Shown piece by piece: positions 52,969-61,214 of a DNA stretch of 64,000 nt. The translations under genes and the position numbers were made by a program. Each line of letters starts with the position of its first letter. The stretch's first letter is position 1. The notes below the pieces were generated by a model, which worked only from the letters and a program-made list of their open reading frames with translations, was not told the origin of the DNA and ran no database searches. This stretch comes from Variovorax paradoxus EPS (lineage in GTDB: Bacteria; Pseudomonadota; Gammaproteobacteria; Burkholderiales; Burkholderiaceae_C), in contig NC_014931.1 of the NCBI RefSeq assembly GCF_000184745.1, positions 3,038,001-3,102,000 of the forward strand, read 5' to 3'.

Positions 52969-54225
52969 CTACCTGCTGCGCGCGGTGTCGCGCGCGAGGT
53001 TCACGACCTGGGCGGCCGGCAGGATCAGGCTCGCGACCCGGTTCCACGAGACCAGCGGCACGCGGTCCACGTAGACCACGTCGCGCGGCTTCAGCTCGAA
53101 GCGGTCGGCCAGCGCGAGCGCGGCGGGGTTCTTTGCATTGATGTTGAAGATCTCCGGCCCGTCGGAGGTGCTGGATGTGCCGGACGTGCCGGTCGCATCG
53201 GCGGTATCGAGCGCGCTGTCGGCACGCCGTGCGTTCCGGATCACGTAGATCTGCCCCGGGTCGGACGAGAACAGGTCGGGCCCGCCCGCATCGCCGAGCG
53301 CCTCGTTCAGGCTCAGCCGGCCGTTGCGCATCAGGAGCGCCGAGGGCCGCAGGATCTCGCCCATCACGTAGACCCGGCTGTCGTCGCGGGCGCCCACGTA
53401 CACCACGTCGCCGTTGCGCAGCGGGATGTTGTTGGCGTCCGCGCCGTAGCGCTTGAGCGCCAGCAGGTCGATCGCCACCGTGCGGTCGCCGCGGGTGAGC
53501 AGCACCTGCGAGCGGTCGCCCGCGGCGGTGATGCTGCCGGCGCGGTTGAGCGCTTCCGAGAGCGTCATCGGCACGTCGGTGAAGATCTGCAGCCCGGGCG
53601 CGCGCACCTCGCCCTCCACGTAGGCGCGCTGGCTGCGGAACGACTGGATGCGCACGCTGACCTGCGGCGCCTTCACGAAGCCGCGGATGCGCCGCGCGAT
53701 CAGCTCCGAGGCCTCGCTCTCGGTGAGGCCCTGCAGCTTCGTGCGGCCGATGTACGGAAAGCTGATCTCGCCCGCGGCATCGACGATGAAGCCGGGCGCC
53801 ACGGTCACGCCGGTGGGGTCGCTCTGCTGCGCGATCACCGCGCCCGCATTGGGCAGCAGCTCGGGATGGTCGTAGACGATGACGCCCACCACGTCGCCCG
53901 GCCCGATGGTGTAGGACCTGGCGCGGCCGAACAGCGCGCGCACCTCGGGCGGGAGGCCGGTGTTGCGCGCGTTCTGCGCCTGGATCAGCTCGGGCGTGAT
54001 CGTCGTCACCTTGCCGGTGCCGACGGAGCCGTCCGACGAACGCAGCATGCCCGGCGTGCCGAAGCCCGGCGCGCAGCCGCACAGCCCGAGCGACAGCAGC
54101 ATCGACAGCCCAATCCATCGGATCCGCGCCGCAGCGAACGAGGCGCGGGCGCCGCGGCTTGCGGATCCGGTGAAGAACGGAACGCGGGCGCCCTGCGGCG
54201 CACTCGCTGGTTCGGTGCGGTTCAT
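52969..54225 (-). CDS. wza: Outer-membrane polysaccharide export lipoprotein (Wza-like)
   Basis: A 418-residue export lipoprotein. A somewhat long N-terminal region leads to a hydrophobic signal and lipobox LCGC (about residue 50); the Poly_export domain ('YTIGPGDVVGVIVYDHPEL', about 107) and SLBB domains ('YVEGEVRAPGLQIFTDVPMTLSEALNRAG', 'VYVMGEILRP') follow. It forms the outer-membrane pore for the polymer. AAGGAG precedes ATG 54225. The first in-frame start is used; a later ATG (about residue 42) would give a more usual signal length. Confidence 0.93.
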   Translation of the reverse strand: MNRTEPASAPQGARVPFFTGSASRGARASFAAARIRWIGLSMLLSLGLCGCAPGFGTPGMLRSSDGSVGTGKVTTITPELIQAQNARNTGLPPEVRALFGRARSYTIGPGDVVGVIVYDHPELLPNAGAVIAQQSDPTGVTVAPGFIVDAAGEISFPYIGRTKLQGLTESEASELIARRIRGFVKAPQVSVRIQSFRSQRAYVEGEVRAPGLQIFTDVPMTLSEALNRAGSITAAGDRSQVLLTRGDRTVAIDLLALKRYGADANNIPLRNGDVVYVGARDDSRVYVMGEILRPSALLMRNGRLSLNEALGDAGGPDLFSSDPGQIYVIRNARRADSALDTADATGTSGTSSTSDGPEIFNINAKNPAALALADRFELKPRDVVYVDRVPLVSWNRVASLILPAAQVVNLARDTARSR

Positions 54226-54247
54226 GAGGTTCTCCTTGGCTGGTGTG

Positions 54248-54271
54248 GATCGGGTGATCGGGGGATCGGGT
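54248..54271. repeat. Three tandem 8-bp repeats upstream of wza
   Basis: GATCGGGT-GATCGGGG-GATCGGGT lies 23-46 bp before the wza start codon, in the 82-bp gap after the hydrolase 1 gene. A second direct repeat, ATGAGGTCAGGG, occurs at 54275-54286 and 54302-54313, the latter covering the hydrolase stop codon. A regulatory or simple slippage origin are both possible. Confidence 0.6.
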
Positions 54272-54307
54272 GTGATGAGGTCAGGGGGTCATGAGGGATT
54301 CATGAGG

Positions 54308-55252
54308 TCAGGGCGCGGCCCACTTGGCCGGCATGGGGCGGGCGACGCCCGCGGCCGGGCGGCTCGCGCCGCGCCGTTCCGTGCCGGTGCCGAAGCAGCG
54401 CTCGGCGACCCAGTCGCCCACGGTGCGCAGGTACTGCTGCTGGCCCTTGGCCGTGCAGACCGTGTGGTCGACCTCGCGCATGAATTCGTAGTGCAGCGAC
54501 TGTGCGAACGGTTCGCCGCGGAAGGGGCCGAGCTGGTCGCGGTCGCGGTCGCACACATGCAGCGATCCCGAGTACAGGAGCTGCAGCGCGACGTGCCGCT
54601 CGGTCAGCAGCGCCATCGTCCGGCCGAACCAGGCCTGGGTTTCCGCCAGCGATGCCTCCTCGGTGAAAAAGCCCGGCATCGGCTTGGCCGCTTCGCTGCG
54701 AAGGAGCCGGCGCTTGAGCCAGCGCTGCGTCTTGCCCGCGAACGAGGGGTGCGCCGGCGCGGCCAGCGCGCGCCGCAGCGTGCGTTCCCAGCGCGTGCGC
54801 CGCTGCGGAAAGGCATAGCCGTCGAACAGCGACAGGCCGATCACGCGCGCATCGACCGCGGCGATGGACATGGCGTGCTCCGCGCCCGAGCACATGCCCA
54901 CGATCGCGAACTGTCCGATGCCCTGCATGCTCTGCAGCAGGTCCATGCCGGCCTGCAGGTCCCGCAGCGCACGCACCGAGAGATCGGCGGCGTCTGCCGG
55001 CGCATCGCTGTCGCCGATGCCGCCCAGGTCGAAGCGAAGGCTCGACACACCGCGCGCCGCCAGCGCATGCGCCAGCTTGACGTTGATGCGGCGCGGCCCG
55101 ACCCGGTGGTTGGCACCCATGTTGAACATGAGGCAGGCCACCGCGGCGGGCGCCTGGCCCGCGGGCGCCGTGACCATGCCGACCAGCGCGTTGTCCGCCC
55201 CGAAGCGGACCGGGGTGTGCGTCATGGGCGTGAGGTGCGCTGCGTCATTCAT
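54308..55252 (-). CDS. Alpha/beta-hydrolase, exosortase A system-associated hydrolase 1 type
   Basis: A 314-residue alpha/beta-hydrolase. The nucleophile elbow reads G-M-C-S-G, so the catalytic residue would be cysteine rather than serine, as in hydrolase 1 (TIGR03100-type) of exosortase loci. 'FNMGANHRVGPRR' supplies the oxyanion region, and an 'HTVC' histidine late in the protein fits the triad. It overlaps hydrolase 2 by 8 bp and is the last gene before wza. No exosortase gene is in the window. A role as a trans-acting thioesterase or acyl-transfer enzyme for the neighbouring PKS-NRPS is an inference. Confidence 0.75.
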   Translation of the reverse strand: MNDAAHLTPMTHTPVRFGADNALVGMVTAPAGQAPAAVACLMFNMGANHRVGPRRINVKLAHALAARGVSSLRFDLGGIGDSDAPADAADLSVRALRDLQAGMDLLQSMQGIGQFAIVGMCSGAEHAMSIAAVDARVIGLSLFDGYAFPQRRTRWERTLRRALAAPAHPSFAGKTQRWLKRRLLRSEAAKPMPGFFTEEASLAETQAWFGRTMALLTERHVALQLLYSGSLHVCDRDRDQLGPFRGEPFAQSLHYEFMREVDHTVCTAKGQQQYLRTVGDWVAERCFGTGTERRGASRPAAGVARPMPAKWAAP

Positions 55253-56117
55253 GGAGAGCCCCTTGCAGGCGGTTGAGCGCGTCGGACGGAACCATGGCGC
55301 TGTTGGGATAGGGGTCCGCCGTCCAGTCGAGCCGGTGCTGGAAATACGCGAGCCGCACCGGCATGTGGCGCGATTGCTGCTCGGCCGCCCATTGGGGCGT
55401 GTGGGTGTCGTCGGGCGGCGTCAGCACCAGCGTGTCGTGCAGCGCGGTGAGCGGCAGTGCGTCCGGCGTGAGCGCGCCCAACTGCTCGCGCAGCGCCGGC
55501 GAGAGCAGGGCGCCCAGTGCCTCCTCGGGCAATGCGGCGGGATCGCGGCCGAGGCTCCTGCGCCACGAGAGGTCGGGAATGCAGAAGCTCGCATCGATCG
55601 CGGCCACGTGCTGCTCGCGCAGGAAGCGCGCGTAGCGGCGCCCATCGATCACCGGCTCCCACAGCACCAGGCGCACCGGGTCGCAGCGCCCGTTGCGCGC
55701 CGCCAGCACCGCGAGCGTGGCCCCCAGGCGCGCGCCGACCCAGACGATGCGCTTGCCCGGTGCGCGCCGGCGCAGTTCCTCGTGGGCCGCGCACAGGTCG
55801 CGCCGCCAGCCGTCGAGTTCGCCCTGGCTCTCATCGCCGGGCGAATCGCCCGTGCCGTGGAAATCGAAGCGCAGCGTGGCGATGCCGGCACGAGCGAAGC
55901 GTTCGGCCAGCACCTTGAAGAAGCGGTGGGTGCGCAGGCCCTCCTGTCCGAACGGCGGGCAGACGAGCACCGCGCTGTCGTCGGCGCGCGCCTCGTCCGC
56001 CGGATGGAACAGGCCGAATAGCTGGCGCGAGCCCGGGCCGAACATGAGGGGCTGCGCCGGCGCGCAGCCCCGGCCGGAGGCGGACGCCGCATGGGAGGCG
56101 GTAGCGTGCTGGGCCAT
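55245..56117 (-). CDS. Alpha/beta-hydrolase-like protein, exosortase A system-associated hydrolase 2 type
   Basis: A 290-residue alpha/beta-hydrolase fold protein with 'CPPFGQEGLRTHRFFKVLAERFA' and 'TLRFDFHGTGDS'. At the nucleophile elbow the sequence is G-A-R-L-G, where Arg replaces Ser/Cys; the same substitution is characteristic of hydrolase 2 (TIGR03101-type) proteins, so it may be non-catalytic or use another residue. It begins 6 bp after the NRPS stop codon and overlaps hydrolase 1, so all three are very likely co-translated. An acyl-handling role is inferred from this context. Confidence 0.75.
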   Translation of the reverse strand: MAQHATASHAASASGRGCAPAQPLMFGPGSRQLFGLFHPADEARADDSAVLVCPPFGQEGLRTHRFFKVLAERFARAGIATLRFDFHGTGDSPGDESQGELDGWRRDLCAAHEELRRRAPGKRIVWVGARLGATLAVLAARNGRCDPVRLVLWEPVIDGRRYARFLREQHVAAIDASFCIPDLSWRRSLGRDPAALPEEALGALLSPALREQLGALTPDALPLTALHDTLVLTPPDDTHTPQWAAEQQSRHMPVRLAYFQHRLDWTADPYPNSAMVPSDALNRLQGALHE

Positions 56118-56123
56118 GTCGTG

Positions 56124-59100
56124 TCACCCCTTGCGCAGCAAGCTGCCGAATGCGCGGCCCAGCAGGCTCTCGCCGCGCGATGCGCTCGCGGCCGGGACGG
56201 CCGGCAGGCCCGCCAGCTCGCCCGGCTTCGTGTCGGCCGCAGCGTTGCCGTTGCCGCCGTTGCCATCATTGCCATTGCCATTGCCATTGCCATTGCCATT
56301 GCCATTGCGGGGCGACGCGATCTGCGCGAGGTTCTCGAACAGGTAGCGCCGCATCTCCACGCGCAAGCCCAGCGTCTGCTCCGCCTGCTTGACCGCGTTC
56401 AGCACGAGCAGCGAGTCGCCGCCGAGGTCGAAGAAGTTGTCGCTCGCACGGATGTCGTTGACGTCGATGCCCAGCACGCCGGCCCAGATCTGGGCGAGCG
56501 GCGCCTGCTCCGGCGCGAGCAGGCTCGCTGCCGCGGCGCGCCCGCCGGCATCGGCCAGGGGCTTGGGCGCCTTGTCCGCGCGCTCCGGCTCGTCGGCCGC
56601 GAGCTTGCGCAGGTAGGCCGCGCTTGCGGAGCCCTCGTCCGAGGCCAGGTAGGCAAGCGTCGCGGCGGGGCGCTCGGCGGCGCGGTGCAGGAGCTCCAGG
56701 TAGCGGTCGCGCAGCTGCGCACCGGTCTCGCGCAGGTAGATGTCGGCGTTGTAGATCAGCGCGCCTTCCAGGCCGTGTGGCTTGTCCATCAGCCACACGC
56801 CGATGTCGTCGGTCGCGCCGCGCTGCATCAGGTGCATTTGGCGGGTCTGCAGGCTGCCCAGGTGCCGCGCGCGCTCGCGCGCATCCTGGAACGAGAACAT
56901 CGACTGGTAGGCCCCGGCGTTCCTGTTCGGGCCGCCGAGGCCGTCTCCGGCCACCATCCGCTCGAACGGCACCTGCTGGCAGTTCATGAGCGCGAGCAGC
57001 TCCTGCTTCACGCAGCGCATGAAGTCCGGCAGCGACTGGGCGAGGTCGACCCGCAGCGACACCGGCAGCACGTTGTTGAAGACGCCCATCACGTCTTCCG
57101 TCTCGGGCTGCAGGCGCCCGCGCACCGGGTTCGCGATGACGACGGCATCGCTGCCGATGACCCGGCTCATGGTGAGTGCATAGAGGCCGAAGGTCAGCAT
57201 GCTCAGCGTCACCTCCATGCCGCGCGCGATCTCGCGAAGCCTCCCGGTCGTGGCCAGGTCGATGTGGATCCACTGCGTGCCGCCCTGGCCGCTCTTGCCC
57301 GCGCGGCGGGGCATGTCGGTGCGGGGCAGGCGCGGCGGCGGCCCGCTCGCCAGCCGGCGGCGCCAGAAGCCCAACTGCTCCTCGAAGGCCGGCTCCCGCA
57401 TCCAGCCGGCAAGCCATTCGGCGTAGTCGCCGTGCGTGGTCTCCAGCGGCGGCAGCCCGTGCGGACGGCCGCGCTCGGCCGCGTCGTAGATCGCCGTGAG
57501 CTCGCGCTGGAACAGGTCGAAGCACCAGCCGTCCCACACCAGATGGTGCGGCACGAACACGAAGGCGTGGTCGTCGTCGTCGACCTGAAACAGCGCCGCA
57601 TGGGCCATCGGCGCGCGGCGCAGGTCGATGGGCTGGTCGGCGAGTTCCTGCATGCGCTCGGCCAGTTCGGCCTCGCGCTGGTCCGCGGGCAGGCCGCGCA
57701 GGTCGATCACCGGCAGCGAAAATTCCACAGCCTGCGCAATCGATTGAACCGGCTGCCCGGTGGCCGGATCGGTGCCCACGCAGGTGCGCAGCGCGGGCTG
57801 GCGGCGAATGATTTCGCAAAGCGCCGCCTCGAAGCGCGCTGCATCGAAAGGACCGGTCAGCCGCTGCGCCGAGGGCACGTTGTAGACCGAGCGCCCCGGG
57901 TGAAGCTGTTCCATGAAGAGGATGCGCTCCTGCGAGGGCGTCATCGGCGCGCTGGTGCGGTCGATGCGGCAGGCCAGGGGCGCCTGCACGCCGGCGCCGG
58001 CGGCTTGCAGGCCGGCAATCGCCGCGGCCAGGCGCTCGGGGGTTGGGGCCTCGAACAGCGTGCGCAGCGGCAGCGCGACCTTGAACTCGCGGGCGAGAAG
58101 CGTCGCCAGCCGTGCGGCCAGCAGCGAATGGCCGCCCATCGTGAAGAAGTCGTCCTGCATGTCCAGGCCCGGCAGGCTGAGCACCTGCTCCATCGCCGCG
58201 AGCACCGTGCGCTCGGCGTCGTTGCGCGGACCGGCGCCGCGGCGCACCTCGTCGCGCGGCAGCGCCTCCGGCACGGGCAGCGACACCCGGTCGAGCTTGC
58301 CGTTGGGCAGCGTGGGCAGCGCCTTGAGCGTGACCACATGCTGCGGCAGCATGAAGGCCGGCAGGTGCTCGCGCAGGTGCTGCATCAGCGCGGCAGGGTC
58401 CAGCGCCGCGCCGGGCACCAGCGCCAGGTAGGCCACCAGGCGCACGTCGCCCGGGCGGTCTTCGCGCGCCACCACCACGCTGCGCGAGACGCCGGCGACC
58501 TCGTTGCAGCGGGCCTCGATCTCGCCGGCCTCGATGCGGTAGCCGCGCACTTTCACCTGGAAGTCGAGCCGCCCGAGGTGTTCGAGCAGGCGGTCGTTGC
58601 GCCAGCGGCCGCGGTCGCCGGTGCGGTAGATCTTGCGGTTCTGGCCCAGCACGCGCGCGGTGACGAAGCGCTCGGCCGTGAGTTCGGCCCGTTCGTGGTA
58701 GCCCAGCGAAAGGCCCATGCCCGCGATGCAGATCTCGCCGGGCACGCCGATTGGGCAGGGCTGCAGGTTGCTGTCGAGGATCCACACCTCGGTGTTGTCG
58801 ATCGGAAGCCCGATCGACACGCCGCGCGAGGCCACCACGTCACGCTGCATGTTCCAGGCGGTCGACCACACGGTGGTCTCGGTGGGGCCGTACACGTTCC
58901 AGAGTTCGGCGCAGCGATCGAGCAGCGCGAACGCGAGCCGCCCGCGCACCGCCTCGCCGCCGATCCAGCCGCGAAAGCCCTTGGCGCCGGGCCACTGCGC
59001 ATCGAGCAGCAACTGCCACATGCCGGGCGTGGCCTGCAGCACGGTGACCGCTTCCGCCTCGAGCAGCGCGCGCAGGCTGTTGCCGTCGATGGCGGTCTCG

Positions 59101-61214
59101 CGTTGGACCATCACCACCTGGGCGCCCACCGCGAGCGGCAGCAGCAGCTCGATCACGGCGATGTCGAACGAAAGCGTCGTCACCGCGGCGATCCGGTCGT
59201 CCGGACCGAGGCCCGGCGCCTTCTGCATCGAGGCGAGCAGGTTGGCCACCGCGCCGTGCGGCACGCACACGCCCTTGGGCAGGCCGGTGGAGCCCGAGGT
59301 GTAGATCACGTAGGCCGGGTCCTCGGCCCTGGCATCGCAGACATCCGGCGCGAGCGCATCGGCAGGCGCCTGCAGCCATGCGGTGTCGCGGTCGAGTTCG
59401 AACAGCCGCGACCCCGCATCGGCGTTCCACTTGCGCGGCGCGGCGGCGATGTCCGAGGTGGTCACCAGCAGGCTGAGGCTGGCGTCGGTGGCGTAGTGGT
59501 CCAATCGCGCCTGCGGAAAGGCCGGGTCGAGCGGCACGTAGGCCGCGCCCGACTTCAGCACCGCGAGCACCGCCACGAGCATGTCCAGCCCGCGCTCCAG
59601 GCACAGGCCCACGTACTCGCCGCGGCCGATGCCGCGCGCGCGCAGCGCATGGGCCAGGCGGTTGGAGCGCGCGTCCAGATCGCCGTAGCTGAAGGTGCGT
59701 GCACCGTCGCGCAGCGCGGGGCGGTCGGGGTGCTGCAACGCGTGCGCCACGAAACCGGCGTGCGCGAGCGGCGCGCCTTCAACCGCAATGGGCGGGGGCT
59801 GCAGCGAGGCCAGCGCGCGCGCGGCTTCGGGCGACAGCACTTCCAGCCGGCCGATCGGCTCGGCGGGGCTGCGCACGGCCGAGCGCAGCACGCACTCGAA
59901 CATGTCGAGCCAGCGCTGCACGCTCTCCTCGTCGTAGAGGTCGGTGTTGTACTGGGCCTCGATCTGCAGGCCGCCGTCCACCGGCCGCAGGTTGAGGAAG
60001 AGCTCGAAGTTCTCGTGGCGGCGCGCCACCGTGTCCTGCTCGACCTTCAGGCCCGAGAAGGTCTGCACGCCCGCGGCCACGTCGGGGTCGACGTTGAACA
60101 TCACGCTCACGAGCGGCTGGCGGCTCGCATCGCGCTGCAGCGACAGCTTGCCCAGCAGCGCGCCGTAGGTGAGCGCCTGGTGCTCGAAGGCGTCGAGCAC
60201 GGCGGTCCTGCATTCGCCCATGAGCGTGTCGAAGCGCAGGTCGGCGGGCGCTGCGAGGCGCAGCGGCAGCAGGTTCACGCAGTGGCCCACGAGGCCGGGC
60301 ATGTCGCGCGCCAACTGGCCCGAGGCCGGAATGCCCACCACGATGTCGTCCTGCCCGGTGAGCCGATGCAGCGTGGCGGCGAAGCCGGCGAGCAGGCCAG
60401 CGAAGAGGCTGGTGCCGGTCCGGGCGCTCATGGTGCGCAGCGAGGCCACCAGGCGCCGCTCCAGCAGCCGCTCGGTGCGCCGCGAGGCGAAGGTGCGCAC
60501 GGCGGGGCGCGGATGGTCGAGCGGCAGGTCGAGCACGGGCAGCGTGCCGCCCGAGAAGCGCTCGAGCCAGTAGTCCACATGCTGCTGCATCTCGGGCCGC
60601 GCGGCGTCGGCGGCTTCCTCGGTGGCGAAGGCGTCGAAGGTGGGGGCGGCCTTCAGCGGCAGGCCGTCGCCGGTCTCCTCGGCATAGAGGTGGCCGAGCT
60701 GCTCGGTGATCACCGCCCACGACCAGCCGTCGCAGACCACGTGGTGGGCCGACATCAAGAGCTCGTGCTCGCCTTCGCCGAGCCGGTAGAGCTCGGCGCG
60801 GAAGAGCGGCCCGCGCTCCAGCGGGAACGGCGTGCTCACCGCCGCTTCGTGCGCGTCCTGCAGGGCGAGCGCGCGGGCTTCGGGGTCGAGCGGGGCGAGG
60901 TCGCGCTGCACGAGCGGGTCGGGCCCCGCCTGGCCGACCAGCATGCAGGTGCCGTCCGGCGAGATGGTTGCGCGCAGCGACTGGTGGCGCTCGACGACCC
61001 GCGCTACGGCGCGTGCCATCGCCTGGCGGTCCAGCGGGCCGCGCAGCCGCAGCACCACGGAGTCGTTGTAGGCCAGCGATGCCTCGGTGCCCAGCATCGC
61101 GCCGAGCCAGACCTCGCGCTGCGATTCGGTCGTGGGAATCACGCATTCGACGAATGCGCCGACATTGGCGGCCGTGCCCATCGCGGCCGGGGTGGGGCGA
61201 AGAACGGCGTTCAT
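56124..61214 (-). CDS. Nonribosomal peptide synthetase (C-A-PCP-C-PCP)
   Basis: A 1696-residue synthetase. Domains in order: condensation (about 20-450, active HHVVCDG at 157-163), adenylation (about 480-985, 'YTSGSTGLPKG' at 638-648, 'YRTGDRG', 'NGKLDR', with Asp684 in the pocket as for alpha-amino acids), carrier (Ser1030 in GGHSL), condensation (about 1085-1520, HHLVWDG at 1223-1229), carrier (Ser1601 in GGDSL). No second adenylation domain and no thioesterase follow; a tail of (Asn-Gly)n and Ala/Pro ends it. Module 2 must be loaded in trans or skip adenylation. Its ATG overlaps the PKS stop, and hydrolase 2 follows by 6 bp. Confidence 0.95.
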   Translation of the reverse strand: MNAVLRPTPAAMGTAANVGAFVECVIPTTESQREVWLGAMLGTEASLAYNDSVVLRLRGPLDRQAMARAVARVVERHQSLRATISPDGTCMLVGQAGPDPLVQRDLAPLDPEARALALQDAHEAAVSTPFPLERGPLFRAELYRLGEGEHELLMSAHHVVCDGWSWAVITEQLGHLYAEETGDGLPLKAAPTFDAFATEEAADAARPEMQQHVDYWLERFSGGTLPVLDLPLDHPRPAVRTFASRRTERLLERRLVASLRTMSARTGTSLFAGLLAGFAATLHRLTGQDDIVVGIPASGQLARDMPGLVGHCVNLLPLRLAAPADLRFDTLMGECRTAVLDAFEHQALTYGALLGKLSLQRDASRQPLVSVMFNVDPDVAAGVQTFSGLKVEQDTVARRHENFELFLNLRPVDGGLQIEAQYNTDLYDEESVQRWLDMFECVLRSAVRSPAEPIGRLEVLSPEAARALASLQPPPIAVEGAPLAHAGFVAHALQHPDRPALRDGARTFSYGDLDARSNRLAHALRARGIGRGEYVGLCLERGLDMLVAVLAVLKSGAAYVPLDPAFPQARLDHYATDASLSLLVTTSDIAAAPRKWNADAGSRLFELDRDTAWLQAPADALAPDVCDARAEDPAYVIYTSGSTGLPKGVCVPHGAVANLLASMQKAPGLGPDDRIAAVTTLSFDIAVIELLLPLAVGAQVVMVQRETAIDGNSLRALLEAEAVTVLQATPGMWQLLLDAQWPGAKGFRGWIGGEAVRGRLAFALLDRCAELWNVYGPTETTVWSTAWNMQRDVVASRGVSIGLPIDNTEVWILDSNLQPCPIGVPGEICIAGMGLSLGYHERAELTAERFVTARVLGQNRKIYRTGDRGRWRNDRLLEHLGRLDFQVKVRGYRIEAGEIEARCNEVAGVSRSVVVAREDRPGDVRLVAYLALVPGAALDPAALMQHLREHLPAFMLPQHVVTLKALPTLPNGKLDRVSLPVPEALPRDEVRRGAGPRNDAERTVLAAMEQVLSLPGLDMQDDFFTMGGHSLLAARLATLLAREFKVALPLRTLFEAPTPERLAAAIAGLQAAGAGVQAPLACRIDRTSAPMTPSQERILFMEQLHPGRSVYNVPSAQRLTGPFDAARFEAALCEIIRRQPALRTCVGTDPATGQPVQSIAQAVEFSLPVIDLRGLPADQREAELAERMQELADQPIDLRRAPMAHAALFQVDDDDHAFVFVPHHLVWDGWCFDLFQRELTAIYDAAERGRPHGLPPLETTHGDYAEWLAGWMREPAFEEQLGFWRRRLASGPPPRLPRTDMPRRAGKSGQGGTQWIHIDLATTGRLREIARGMEVTLSMLTFGLYALTMSRVIGSDAVVIANPVRGRLQPETEDVMGVFNNVLPVSLRVDLAQSLPDFMRCVKQELLALMNCQQVPFERMVAGDGLGGPNRNAGAYQSMFSFQDARERARHLGSLQTRQMHLMQRGATDDIGVWLMDKPHGLEGALIYNADIYLRETGAQLRDRYLELLHRAAERPAATLAYLASDEGSASAAYLRKLAADEPERADKAPKPLADAGGRAAAASLLAPEQAPLAQIWAGVLGIDVNDIRASDNFFDLGGDSLLVLNAVKQAEQTLGLRVEMRRYLFENLAQIASPRNGNGNGNGNGNGNDGNGGNGNAAADTKPGELAGLPAVPAASASRGESLLGRAFGSLLRKG
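56268..56308. repeat. Hexanucleotide tandem repeat (ATTGCC)n in the NRPS tail
   Basis: Six full copies and one partial copy of ATTGCC encode an alternating Asn-Gly run (about residues 1636-1650) after the last carrier domain. Changes in copy number keep the frame, so only linker length would vary. Confidence 0.95.

Noticed and set aside
54308..56117. Complete exosortase/PEP-CTERM system
   Set aside because: Only the two hydrolase-type proteins resemble that system; no exosortase, PEP-CTERM protein or associated ligase lies in the window.
56268..56308. Short repeats as a CRISPR array
   Set aside because: The repeats are contiguous 6-bp units without spacers inside a coding region.
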